From: Nemophila menziesii
Taxonomy: Eukaryota; Streptophyta; Magnoliopsida; Boraginales; Hydrophyllaceae
Assembly: GCA_029959085.1 (NCBI GenBank)
Contig: JARWIR010000001.1
Coordinates: 67,518,899 to 67,582,898, forward strand
DNA: 64,000 bases
Direction of reading: 5' to 3'
Shown piece after piece: positions 23,085-34,085 of the stretch. Within the stretch, counting starts at the first letter, position 1. Each line of letters begins with the position of its first letter. The notes below the pieces were generated by a model. It did not search any database. It was not told the origin of the DNA and saw only the letters and a program-made list of their open reading frames with translations. The translations under genes and the position numbers were made by a program.

Positions 23085-24009
23085 ATGGTGGCCTTCCAAG
23101 CAATCAAAGAAAAACCCATTACCGCTCCTATTGTATTACCACCTGATTGGAGTATGTCAATTGAAGTCATGTGTGATGCTAGTGATTTAGATATGGGAGC
23201 TGTTTTACGCCAAAGGAAAGATAAGGTATTTCATTCGATCTATTATGCAAGCAAAGACTTTCAATAGTGCTCAAATAAATTATACTGTTACAGAAAAAGA
23301 ATTGCTAGCTGTTGTTTATTCATTCGATAAGTTTTGTTCCTATCTCCTTATAGCGAAAGTTATTGTATATACAGATCATTCTGCTATCAGATATCTTATG
23401 GAGAAAAAGGATGCTAAACCACGGTTAATAAGATGGGTTTTATTGCTACAGGAGTTTGATTTAGAGATTAAGGATCGAAAGGGTTGTGAAAATCAAGTTG
23501 CAGATCATCTATCTCGTCTTGAAGGATCAGAATCAAACGCTGGACCTGACGTAGTTAGAGAAGAATTTCCTGGTGAGAGATTATTCGCGATTCACCTAAA
23601 CACTACTCCTTGGTATGATGATATTGCAAATTTAATTGTAAGTGGTTCATTTCCTAAAGGTTCTACTTATCAAGAGAGGAAAAGATTAGCTCATCGTGCT
23701 AGACAATTATTTTGGGAGGATCCTCTCCTCTACAAAATATGTGCTGATCAAATGGTGAGAAGATGTATACCAAAGGAAGAAACAGAGGCGATCATAGCTG
23801 GTTGTCATGACTCACCTTATGGAGGACATTTTAAAGGAGATCGAACTGCTGCTAAGGTATTACAATCCGGTTTCTATTGGCCTTCAATAATGAAAGATTG
23901 TCATGGATATGTTAAGAGGTGTGAAAGATGTCAGTTTACGAGAAATATATCCAAGAGGGATGAGATGCCACGTAATAATGTTCTTGAAGTAGAGATATTC
24001 GATGTATAG
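23085..24009 (+). pseudogene. Element B RNase H and integrase N-terminal domain
   Basis: RNase H begins [14 protein letters not shown] and continues after a frame change near 23255 ([24 protein letters not shown]). [14 protein letters not shown] marks its end. The integrase HHCC zinc finger is complete (H near 23810 and 23830, C-E-R-C near 23920), followed by [11 protein letters not shown]. The frame stops at a TAG (24007-24009) where relatives have W in F-D-V-W. This copy supplies the roughly 50 codons that element F has lost. Confidence 0.88.
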
Positions 24010-24900
24010 GTTATTGATTTTATGGGTCTGTTTGTTCCTTCTAATGGAAACCTTTACATCTTATTAGCTGTTGATTACGTGTCTAAATGGGTAGAGGCCA
24101 TTGCTCTACCAACTAATGATTCGCGGGTAGTGATTAAGTTTTTGAAATCACACATCTTCACTAGACATGGTACACCGAGAGTAATTATTAGCGATGGAGG
24201 TTCTCATTTCGTGAATAAATATTTGAAGACAGTTCTAGAGAAGTATGGAGTGAGACATCTTGTATCTACCGCTTATCACCCACAAGCCAATGGTCAATCT
24301 GAAGTCTCAAATCGTGAGGTAAAATCTATTTTAGAGAAGACTGTTGTCCCTAAGAGAAAAGATTGGTCAATGAAGTTAGACGATGCATTATGGGCTTATC
24401 GTAATGCGTTCAAGACTCCAGTTGGTGCATCCCCGTATCGTATGGTTTATGGTAAGGCTTGTCACTTACCTCTTGAACTCGAAATGGGTGCATATTGGGC
24501 TATTGTGCAGTTAAACTTAGATCCTACTTGATGAAACTTAATGAACTTGATGAGTTTCGATTACATGCATATGAAAATGATAAACTTTACAAAAAAACAC
24601 TAAGAGGTGGCATGATAATCGTATTCGTGAAAAGAAATTTGTAGTCGGACAGAAAGTATTGAAGTATAACTCGAAGTTCAGCAATTATCCGGGTAAATTA
24701 AGATCGAAGTGGTCGGGTCCTTACATTGTGACCAAGGTTACCTCATGGAGCAATTGAAATAGAACATCCACTCGAGAACCGCACTTTTATGGTGAATGGT
24801 CATCGATTAAAGATATACCATGGACGTGAAGACACTAATCGCTTGGAAGATCCACACCTCGGGGAGGTCGTGTATCTCCTCGAAGCTCCCTAGAAGCGTG
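24010..24900 (+). pseudogene. Element B integrase core and C-terminus
   Basis: Same frame as the preceding segment after the TAG. The catalytic D-D-E core is intact: I-D-F-M-G (first D), I-I-S-D-G-G-S-H-F (second D) and Q-S-E-V-S-N-R-E (glutamate). Then [16 protein letters not shown] and the C-terminal block H-G-A-I-E-I-E-H-P (about 24752), with E-N-R-T-F-M-V-N-G-H-R-L-K after it. The first stop is at 24529-24531; the remainder has several stops and frame changes to about 24890. No Athila env-like ORF follows. Confidence 0.88.
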
Positions 24901-25448
24901 AGGTAACCCGTCGAGCTTAACGACGTTAATTAAAAGCCAATTCATTGTATATTAGTTTAACTCTTTTATTTTTCGTACTGTACATTAGATAAATTTCGTT
25001 TTAATTAGTGTTTATTATTAAGAAATGAGTAAGGGTAGTTGTTTTTGATGATTTCAGGGGTAAAAAGGTCATGAGTTTGGGGTCATAAAGATGAAAAACG
25101 AAGAAGTTTGGGTTGGGAGACAGGAGCTAACCGGGAACCCGGTTTTTAGCTAACCGGGAACCCAGTGGAGCACCTGAGGACCAACCCACCACACGCAACA
25201 TGGTGCGACTTGATTTGTGACTCGACACAAACCGGGAACCCGGTGGCTGCACTGAAGGGCCCCAACTCTCTGGTTAGTGCGTCAAGTTTGATGCAGGAGG
25301 CTGCGTCTGGGTTTGCGCCAGCGATGCTCACCGTGAACCCGGTGGCTGCATGACCAGAAACCCGGTTTCGAGAGCCAGGAATCCCAACTCTCTGGTTAGT
25401 GTGTCACGTTTGACGCAAGGTGGCTTGCGTCTGAGGTAAATCTTAAGG
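24901..25448 (+). repeat. Element B 3' untranslated region with ACCGGG/CCCGGT palindromes
   Basis: Five copies of an A-A-C-C-G-G-G-A-A-C-C-C-G-G-T-like motif (arms ACCGGG and CCCGGT around AA) at about 25129, 25152, 25230, 25331 and 25356, plus a repeated CCAACTCTCTGGTTAGTG at about 25261 and 25385. The block is strikingly GC-rich for this window and lies between integrase and 3' LTR. Open frames here on both strands come from the palindromes. Confidence 0.75.
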
Positions 25449-27103
25449 CGAGTCTTAAATTGGAGGTTAAATTCCACATGAAGATATTGTGTAGGGTAAA
25501 AATTTGGATCCGTTTTTTGGTGTCAGAATTAAGGAAACCTTGTGATGTCTCCCTAAATGTTCTAATTTTATACTCTTGAGAGACATCATTTTTGGTGTTT
25601 ATTTGACTAATTAGATAGACTTTTGGTGTTAATATGCAATAATTCAATTTTTCTCTTTAAATTCTAGTATTTTTCATTTATTAAACTTTTGCGCGTAATA
25701 TGGTTTGTTTTGAGTGAAAAGTTTGTAGATTTTAAATACTAGCTAGAAGAGGAATATAAGATTAAAGTCAAAGATCGTGTAATGAAGTCAAAGCAAGAAG
25801 AAAAATCCTGAAGAGTTGACAAAATTCAAGCTGCAAATCTGGAAGGCTGATGATAATCACTGGTTTCGAGCTAGTTAAACATGGATTCAGCCTCTGACTT
25901 GTGAAGAAGATTGATTCCTTATCGAGTTACGAAGATTTAGCAACTGGTATGGAGTCATTCCGAGTTAAAACGAGAAAATTACAGCTTATTTAGTGGAGTT
26001 TGTTCAGCAGTTACGGGATTTGGGCTTAAGTAATGGACTTGGGCTTTCTAATTTTCATTTAATCCTTTAGAAAAGATCTAGTCCGAATTTCATATTATAA
26101 AAGGGCTTTTAGGCTTCTATTTTCACACACAATTCATACGCTTAAGAAAAGAGAGAAGTCAGTACATCAGAGAAGAAGCTAGAGCAAGGAAGAGAAGAAG
26201 CCAAGAGCTGGAGAATTCCAACCTCTCCAATTCCCAGCCAATTCAACTTCGTAATTAGGTTCTTCTATTTTATTCTGTAAAACAATTATGAATTTCTTGT
26301 ATTATATTATCTTAGTTTTTCGTATTAGTATGAGTTAAACTTATAAAGTGCTTGAGAACGCATAATGGGTTAATCCCAATTCTATTTCATCTCATGTGTT
26401 GAATTTGGAATTATAATAATTGAAATCAAATTGGGTAATTAGTATTTTTCCTTTAATTTGCATTTATTGACTATTATTGAAGTCACATCAACAATAGGAC
26501 TCAATACTTAGACTATTCCATTTAGTGGCGAATGGATCACCTTGACGGGTGATCTAGGTATGGAACCAATTAATGAATGTAGGATAGAAATTAATGACTT
26601 TGACGAGCTTATTTAATCCTATGGCCTATTGGGTAATAAGAACTTAATCATTCGAAGGTGGACTATAATCACCCTGACGGGGTTTGTAGCACCTAAGAAT
26701 AGCTCCTTATTCCACCCTGTCGGGGGTAAGGAGAATCCCGAATCTCGACCATTACCATTTACCGATTTGTCCCTTAAACAAAACATGGAACGAATAGAGT
26801 TAGGTGAAATCCTTGCGTCTCTCAAGTACTATCTTTCATACCTTGCGTCTAGCTTAATCTTTGCATTAATTTAGTCTTTTAAATTATTGTCTTAGTTATA
26901 GAAAACCAAAACGAACAATCTTAAAATCATTTACTTGCTTTCACGTGCAATTAATCACTATTCGATAAGCATTAGAATCAACCAATCCGTCCCTGAGAAC
27001 GAATCTGTTTTATCACATATATTACTTGGGACAACTGTACACTTGCACTTGTGGTTCTCTTTTCCTTATTTGCATTATTTTTAGAACACACAAAGGACTA
27101 CCA
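25449..27103 (+). repeat. 3' LTR of Athila-like element B (with 94-bp extension)
   Basis: Partner of 17567-19212, starting CGAGTCTTAA and ending GACTACCA. The conserved TGATGTCT terminus and its 46-bp palindrome are at 25543-25588. Leader hairpins are well kept: GATCACCTTGACGGGTGATC (26535-26554), CACCC-TGAC-GGGGTT (26670-26684) and CCACCC-TGTC-GGGGG (26712-26726). The TATA box is at 26096-26104. Confidence 0.87.
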
Positions 27104-27840
27104 CCCTGACATTGGAGTATAACATGTATAGGGGATGAAAGGTAGATATTAAACCTCAAAAAAGAATGTTTTTAGAATGATTTCTCCTAGTGGAGTACTA
27201 GTATGGTAGGAAAATTTGTAAATACTTCCAATCCATTTTATATGGTGAAATATATGGTTGAGAACAAATGTAAAGACTTTGGTAATAGGGAGATATAAAA
27301 TCTCAATTTTTCTACAGATTTATAATGGAGGAGGTTGTGGGTAAAGCGATTGAGAAACTATGGTATATGAACTATGAACCTTGATTTCTTAAGCTTTGGT
27401 AACCAAAATGCATATAGCAAAACACGGAATTGAGAAATTATATGTATTGGGAAAATCATAAAAATGTCACTCTTGATATGTGGGATCGCGAATTATATAG
27501 ACTCATGGTTAGTGGGGGGAGGGTTTAAGAATGTACGAATGGACAATATCAGTAATTCACTTAGTAAGATGGTTCTACTAGGATGTGTGAGGTAGTTGAT
27601 TACTCTAAGCCTTCAGTGGAGAGTGTTAAACTGGAAGAGAGTGTGGAAAAGTATGCATGCAATATAGCTAGAGGCCTTAATAGTGTTCTAATTGCAAAAT
27701 TATAGGATATTTGGTTGAAAAATGTCCTAATATTAATACAATATGGGCGCTTAAAATGGATGATAAGGCTAAGTAATAGAGGAGTGGCAAATGGTTAATA
27801 TATAAAAATTGAAATGCCCTTAAATGTCACTTTCATGTTT
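27104..27840. other. Unresolved, possibly 5' part of decayed LINE
   Basis: No domain recognised. Its position just upstream of a plus-strand LINE RT fragment suggests decayed endonuclease or ORF1-ORF2 linker, but I cannot show this. Confidence 0.25.
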
Positions 27841-29770
27841 CATAAAGAATGCATGCCCGATGGGTATTCTTCACTTTTATTCAAGAGGTATTTGGATCTC
27901 ATTGGAGTATCATACAAGCCGTACATGATTTTTTTAAATTCGGGGGTTTCTTTAAACAATTAATGCCACTATTATTTCTCTTCTTCCGAAGAAGGATACT
28001 CCGATTGAGGTTGAATATTATAGGCCCATTTCATCTTTTAATGTTATTTATAAAGCTATTTCCATGATTACCATAGAACGTATGAAACCGGTTTTGGATA
28101 AGTTAGTGGATAAAGCTCAAAATAGTTTGTCTCTGGAAGAGCGATGGCCAAAAATATTCAACTTATGCAAGAACTGTTGAGAGGTTATAATAACAATAGT
28201 AACTCTTCTAGATTCACAATTAATATTGACTTGTGCAAGGCTTATGACTCTATTTCGTGGGATTTTTCATGAGGTGCGAAGAGGACTTAACTTTCCAAAG
28301 AAGTATAGTGATTGGACTATGATTTGTGTTTCTATTACTTATTATTTAGTGAGTATAAATTGTGAAGTATATGGCTTCTTCAAAGGAGAAAAAGGCTTGA
28401 GGTAAGGAGATCCCCTCTAACCTTACCTTTTTATTTTATATCCCAAATATCTCCCGAGGCTCTTGAAGAAAAATACTAATCAAGGGTTTAAGTACCACCA
28501 CAACTGTGGGAAAGCAAAAATTACCCATCTTTTTTTGCCAATGATTTAATGCTTCTTTTTAAAGGTGATTATGACTCGGTTTAGATACTCATGGATAGTT
28601 TGAAGGCTTTTGGAGGAGTGTTCGGGATTTAATTTGAATGTTATAAAATAAAATATTCATTATATGGGTATAAAAAGTGAAGTGCTCGAGAATATCTTGG
28701 GAGCAACGCAACTAAAAAAAGGTTCCATACCATTATATTATTTGGGTATGCCTTTTGATGCTTCCCTTTTACTTTCTAGTAATTATAATCCTCTCATTGA
28801 TAATTTAAAGGGTTATTAGAGTTTAGAATGCAACTTCTCTTTCAATTGAGGAAGATTGAAACTATTAGATCGATTCTTTGAAGGGTAATATTCTTTTGGT
28901 TTTCTATCTTTCCAGTTCCGACTTGTGTGTATAATCGTATAAAAATCGTTTGTTTTATTTTTATTTTTAAAAAAACAATCATTTGTAGAAACTTCTATTG
29001 GGATGGAAAATTTTCACAAATTAAATGGAAAACAATATATATTCCAAAAGATGAAGGTGTGCATGAACTTAAGGATTCAGGAGTTTGGAACAAAGCCTTA
29101 TTTATGAAAAAGTTATGGAAGATAGTCGAGAAAAAAGATTCCCTTTGAATTAAGATACATCGAGAATATTTCAAGAATGTTAATATTTGGGAGGGGCAAG
29201 TTAAAAAATTGGGTTCACCTCTTTTGAAGAAAATAATGGAGTTGAAGGATGAGATTGAGATTTTACTTGGGAACGAGGAAGGTAAGAATATTTTATCTTA
29301 GTGGTTCTCATCGGCCAAAGATCTTCTTATTGTTAATGATGTTCTTAGTGGTAAGTTTTATGGCTTATATAAGAAACCATATGATGTTTTTTGGTACCGA
29401 TCTTTTCTTAAACCTTAGATTAATCTTGTGTGAGACTCTTGTGTTATCCCTAAGCATGCCATTATTGTATGAATGACTATACATGAGAGACTTAATATAA
29501 ATGATATGATGAGTTACATGTATTTGGATCCAATTTGTGAGTTGTGTGGTGATAATTTTGAATCCAATAAAAATCGTTATTTTGCTAGATATATTTAAAA
29601 TGAGATAAAGAAGTGCTTGGGGATCGTTAAGGATATGAGTATATTGTTAAGTGTTTTGAAAGGACTCAAGAAGTTAAAGACCTGCGAAAATTGGAGAAGA
29701 AAAGTTTGGAAGTTACCTTTTGGAGCTATTATTTATTGTATTTGGAGGGAGAAACATAATCTTACATAAG
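27841..29770 (+). pseudogene. Decayed LINE reverse transcriptase and zf-RVT region
   Basis: Old plus-strand L1-type ORF2 fragment in many frames. RT starts with P-D-G-Y-S-S at about 27857, then Y-Y-R-P-I-S-like sequence (about 28015), S-G-R-A-M-A-K-N-I-Q-L (about 28137), N-I-D-L-C-K-A-Y-D-S-I-S-W (about 28222) and F-F-A-N-D-L-M-L-L-F (about 28532), in which the first aspartate of the F-A-D-D box has become asparagine. The zf-RVT part runs from about 28980 (N-F-Y-W-D-G) through P-I-C-E-L-C-G-D-N-F-E (about 29533) to C-I-W-R-E-K-H-N near 29750. More than ten stops or shifts. Not the same copy as the intact LINE at 12608. Confidence 0.75.
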
Positions 29771-30208
29771 AGGTGAAGTTGTGTACTTTTTCTATACTTT
29801 TCTCTTTATTCCTCATCACGCCTTCTTGATCGATAGTGAAAATCTACTCTGTAACTATTTGAGGTAGATATTAGTACATTGATAGTTGATACTTTAAATT
29901 TTTTGGTCTAAGCAAGTGATATTATGCATAATGTATAGTTCTCCGTTCATTTTGATACAACTGTTTACTGAACCCAAAAAAACATATTTTTTGGATGTTA
30001 GTGGAATATTATGTGTAACACATAAGTTTATATTAATGAATAAATAGATACCACCCTAAGTTTTTAGGCCTAAAGGGTTATACTTATTTATACCATATAC
30101 AATTTTTTATACTTTGATATAATTATTTATCCAAAAAAAAACCAATATTACTGTATGACATATTTCCTTCTATTTTTTTGTTGTTTTTCTCCTATACAAT
30201 AACACTTC
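29771..30208. other. No gene recognised
   Basis: AT-rich sequence after the decayed LINE, with short A-runs near 29970 and 30135 that may be old poly(A) remnants. Confidence 0.4.
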
Positions 30209-30224
30209 AAACCTAGAGTACTAT
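30209..30224. repeat. Target site duplication of SINE-like element, left
   Basis: AAACCTAGAGTACTAT, identical to 30459-30474. Confidence 0.85.
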
Positions 30225-30458
30225 TTCAAAGATTCTGCCGATCATCCGTAAAATTTGGAGGACGGAAGAATATAGCCCTATTTCTTATCGCCATTTACCG
30301 AGACGATTGAACGGTTAAGCAGACAGTCTCGCAAAAAAAGCTAGGTGCAAAGTCATATATAACGGTATGGAAATTAATGGTATTGTTTTGGGGATTTCAA
30401 AAATTGAAATAGGATAGACCAGAGTTGTGCTCGTTACCTTTCGAAAAAAAAGAAAAAA
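30225..30458 (+). mobile_element. SINE-like retroposon with poly(A) tail
   Basis: 234-bp insertion flanked by a perfect duplication of up to 16 bp and ending in an A-rich tail (GAAAAAAAAGAAAAAAAAA) after CGTTACCTTTCG. The features are those of LINE-machinery retroposition. I could not identify clear tRNA-type A and B boxes, so it could be a SINE with a decayed head, a 5'-truncated LINE end or a small retrocopy. Confidence 0.75.
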
Positions 30459-30474
30459 AAACCTAGAGTACTAT
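30459..30474. repeat. Target site duplication of SINE-like element, right
   Basis: AAACCTAGAGTACTAT; its first A bases merge with the poly(A) tail. Confidence 0.85.
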
Positions 30475-31228
30475 CTATTTTCAAACTTCATTTAGTCAAT
30501 ACTTGATCACTCATGTTACAAGACTGGCTTTTTTTCCTTTTTGGTCTTGGGGTAAAACTTTTCGAGTACGACAAACTGAAAAATATATGAAATGGACCAC
30601 TTTTTTTTCTTTTTTTTTTATTTTGGAAGGAAAAGAAGGTGCAGAGGATACATGTCGGCCATTAATATTCATAAATAGTCAAACATCCTTATTTCATTCA
30701 AGGATTACGTATATGATAGTTTTTTAGATTTTGTAATCCCATCATAGACAAGGCACCTATCCTCTTTTGATTTCGTGAAATTGAAAAAACTTTAAGACAT
30801 CAATGTCATATGGCCGACTTCTCTACCTACTGCCATTTCAACTTCCAGTTTGTTTCTATGATTTGGTTCACAAGTAGCTAGAAACATATTGATAGTGACA
30901 AAAAATGAGATTATATTACAAATTCTGTTAGAATTTAGTTGATATAATACAAACATATACATGACGGTTTAAGATTTTGTTCAATAATGTTAGTTTTTCG
31001 ACCCTCCGACCCCTCCTCTCAAAAAACAAAAAAAACCTATAATATTATTGTATATTTACAAAAATAAAATATTTAAAAAAAAATATGAGTTAATTATAGA
31101 TTAATGTATGTTAAAAAATTGATTTAAAAAAATACCTAGGATAAAATAGTTTATAAAAAACAGCTCCATCCCAAACTACCCCTATAATTAACAATAAAAA
31201 AAATTAGAAAAAAACAAAACAAAAACTA
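30475..31228. other. No gene recognised
   Basis: AT-rich sequence with homopolymer runs. Nothing nameable. Confidence 0.4.
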
Positions 31229-31233
31229 ATAAA

Positions 31234-31658
31234 CACACGCGCGCGTCCGTGAATTTTTTTTTTTAAATCGTCATAACTAATTCTAAAAAAATAAAAATAA
31301 TAAAAAATTTATATATTTGGATAAAACAAATTAATATTTACGTCTATTAATTTTTTCTGAGTTTTTTAAATTTTTTGATTTTTCAGAATTTTATGATTTT
31401 TTGATTCGCAGACACGGAATTCCATGTTTAAACATGAAATTCCATGTTTTGAAATACTGAATTTATTTTCCGCAGACACGAAATTCACTATTTAAAACAT
31501 GGAATTTCGTGTCTGTGGAAAAAAATTTAAAAAATCAAAAAAAATCATAGACGTAAATATTAATTTGCTTTATCCAAAAATACAAATTTTTTAATTTTCT
31601 GATTTTTTTTGAATTAGTTATGATGATTGTAAAAGAAATTCACGGATGCGCGCGTGTG
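31234..31658. mobile_element. Foldback/MITE-like hairpin element
   Basis: 425-bp near-complete inverted repeat. The left end CACACGCGCGCGTCCGTGAA pairs with the right end TTCACGGATGCGCGCGTGTG with one mismatch, and pairing continues inward (TCATAACTAATTC, ATTTGGATAAA and TTAATATTTACGTCTA find their complements in the right arm). The loop region has two palindromes: CATGTTTAAACATG (31423-31436) and a perfect 14-bp stem CAGACACGAAATTC (31473-31486) with GAATTTCGTGTCTG (31502-31515). ATAAA directly flanks both ends (31229-31233, 31659-31663), a possible 5-bp target duplication. No coding capacity. Confidence 0.75.
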
Positions 31659-31670
31659 ATAAAATTAGTA

Positions 31671-31755
31671 GTAGGTGGTGGTGGTGGTTGTGGTGGTAGA
31701 GGTGGTGATAAATGTGGTGGCTGTAGTGGTGGTGGTGGTGGTGGTGGTGGTGGTA
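31671..31755. repeat. (GGT)n microsatellite, interrupted
   Basis: About 85 bp of GGT/GTG triplets with a few interruptions, starting 12 bp after the foldback element. Confidence 0.9.
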
Positions 31756-32110
31756 GAAGTACCCTATTATTTGTTTAATGTTTAAAAATAACTATTGTAT
31801 TAAAAATAAAATAATATATTTAATAATAAGGATAGTAAAGTTACAAAAGATATAAAGGGGATGTTTTCTATAACTAATTGTTCATTAAATAAATAATTAA
31901 AAGCTTAAAAGAATATTAGGATACTTTATGAGAATACTTTCTATAATAACCCAAAAAAATATAACACAACATATATTTTTTCTGTAAACTTTTTCCATTC
32001 CATAAAAATAAAATACAAAACAAAAATGGAAGTGAAAATCCAAAATCAAAATGTGGACATTGAGATAGTCTCCTGAAATACTAATAGGAATTTTATTTCT
32101 ACCCTTCTTT
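31756..32110. other. No gene recognised
   Basis: AT-rich. A minus-strand open frame at 32157-31897 is phenylalanine-rich low complexity without a domain. Confidence 0.4.
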
Positions 32111-32656
32111 TTGACAAGGTTATCGCTTAACTTACAAGAAAAGGAGAAGATAAACAACGTTCACCGATATCTGGAAGAAGGAGGCAATGTAAAATTAGGG
32201 TTTTCCTCGTTGTTACCTCGACTTGGAAAAGTAAGGTTAACTCAGTTGTACATTATCACATTTTCAGAAAATCGTGGGCAACTACTCTTACCCCACGAAC
32301 ACCCAAATTACGGAAAAACGACTCTTGTTAATCATGGGGCCTTAACTACCTAAAGAAACTGAATAAATATAGAAAGATTTCTATAAGAAAGAAATTCAAT
32401 ATATTCAAGGCTTTTTAACACCTTTACTTATGAAATAAAGATCATATACTCTCTTGTGTAATTGTTCTTTATTAAATCATTTATAGATTCTTCTTATGAA
32501 CGCGTTTATATCTTATCTCGTCCATGAAATTTTATCTTCTAGGTTTAAATACGTTGGCATATAATCTTACAATGATCACCGCAAACAACATTAGATACAC
32601 TAAAACATCTATTTACTTTAACAAACATCCAATTGGTAAAATTTGTCCTATTAGTT
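32111..32656 (+). repeat. Possible LTR of a Tat/Ogre-like element (boundaries unclear)
   Basis: Sequence upstream of a decayed primer site (32657-32672) that looks like the end of a Tat-lineage LTR. No second LTR is visible, so neither the identity nor the left edge is proven. Confidence 0.25.
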
Positions 32657-32672
32657 TGACGACGTCTGTGGG
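32657..32672 (+). other. Decayed primer-binding-like site (Tat type)
   Basis: TGACGACGTCTGTGGG resembles the TGGCGCCGTCTGTGGG found after LTRs of Tat-lineage gypsy elements. A weak gag-like frame may start near 32737, but no domain was recognised; 32750-33164 holds nothing else. Confidence 0.4.
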
Positions 32673-33164
32673 AAACATATGTTTCCCTAACCCATTGATA
32701 TACCACAGTGCAAAATTCAAAATCCTGTAAATGTCCTTTCACCATAAGAGAAAAGGAAGCTTTACCCGTCCTCTCGGCTATGTCCCAACCGCAAGAGTAA
32801 CCTTCCTAGTGCCAGAGCTCCCGGAGGAGCCAAGGGTCTTGCAAAAAAGAAAGGTCTTTTTCCATCCAACTAAGGAATTTCAGTAACGAATAATCAAGGG
32901 TGTCCAACTCAAAATTTGAGGCGGAAACATCTACAGTTAAGGTACAAACTATTCACCTATAGAAATACATTAGCTTGTATGTGTACCATAAATGCATTCA
33001 GTCAAAAAAAAATATCCATGAATGTATCACTTGAGTATTATTGCTTAATCGAGCCTATTAAATAAATCATATGTAGATATGAAAACCTTTTGTTAGAATT
33101 ACAAAATTTGTTTGTTCTCTACATGTTTAAATATTATGCGCTTGCATGCTTACCTGTTCTCAGG

Positions 33165-34085
33165 CTAGATTCAGTTCAACCCCTAAGATGAGACATCGAG
33201 CTCAATGGGTTTTACTTAAAGGGGTCACTAATAGAGAAACTTGATTCAACCCTCCTACAGAAAGTGGAGTCCTAGACATTAATACCTAAGTGGTTGCCCT
33301 GGAAAACCTCGATTTACCCTTCTGCAAAGAATTGAGTATAGGAGATAAGCCTAAGGGGCCATCATGGAGTCCATGGTATAAATTCAATAAAACTCGGCAA
33401 TTTATTATTGAGTCAAGTGCGTAGACCTAAGGATCCCCTTGGTCGAACCTTGACTCAATCTCTAAGACAATTTGTCGAGTACAATGAGTAGGTGGGCCAC
33501 CCTGGTTAAACTTTGACTCAATCTCTAAGACAGTTTATCGAGTTTAGGACGTAGTTTTAATAAGTCTCTTTGGTTAAACCTCGACTTAATTTATAGGATA
33601 GATTGACGTGTATAGAACAGAGGCTGAGAATCAACCCTAGTCAAACCTTGACTCAATCTATAATTCAGGTTATCAGTTCCATGAAGTAGGCCTGAGAAAC
33701 AGCTTGGTGAAACCTCTCAATCTCTAAGACAGGTTATTGAGTCTAGGTAATAGACCCAAGTGTCATCTTTGAAAAACCTTGACTCAGTGTCTAAGACATG
33801 TTGTTGAGTCAAAGATGTAAGCCTGAGAAGCCACCCTGGTCAAACCTTGAATCAATCTCTAAGATAGGTTTTCAATTCCAAGTAATAGACCTAATGATCA
33901 ACTCGGACTAATCTCGACTCAATCTTTAAGAAACATTTTCAATTTCAGGACGTAGACTTAAGAAGCCACCCAAGTCAAACCTCAAATCAATCTATAATAC
34001 ATGTTGTCGAGTCCACAGAATAGATCCCAAGGGGTCATCTTAGTCATACCTCAATCTAATCCTTCCAAGGGGTGGTCGAGTAAAA
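33165..34085. repeat. Minisatellite array 1, about 68-bp units
   Basis: Roughly thirteen diverged units of about 65-75 bp. The consensus core is AACCTTGACTCAATCTCTAA, then GACAGGTTATCGAGT and a TAGACCTAAG...CCACCCTGGT linker. Units are easiest to see from 33450 to 34020. No conserved open frame. Unit edges are approximate. Confidence 0.8.

Noticed and set aside
25146..25353. Open frames on both strands over the ACCGGG repeats
   Set aside because: Mirror-image frames caused by the palindromic repeats.
17562..27108. Target duplication of element B
   Set aside because: AATGT on the left and CCCTG on the right do not match, and no shift of the edges by a few bases gives a match.
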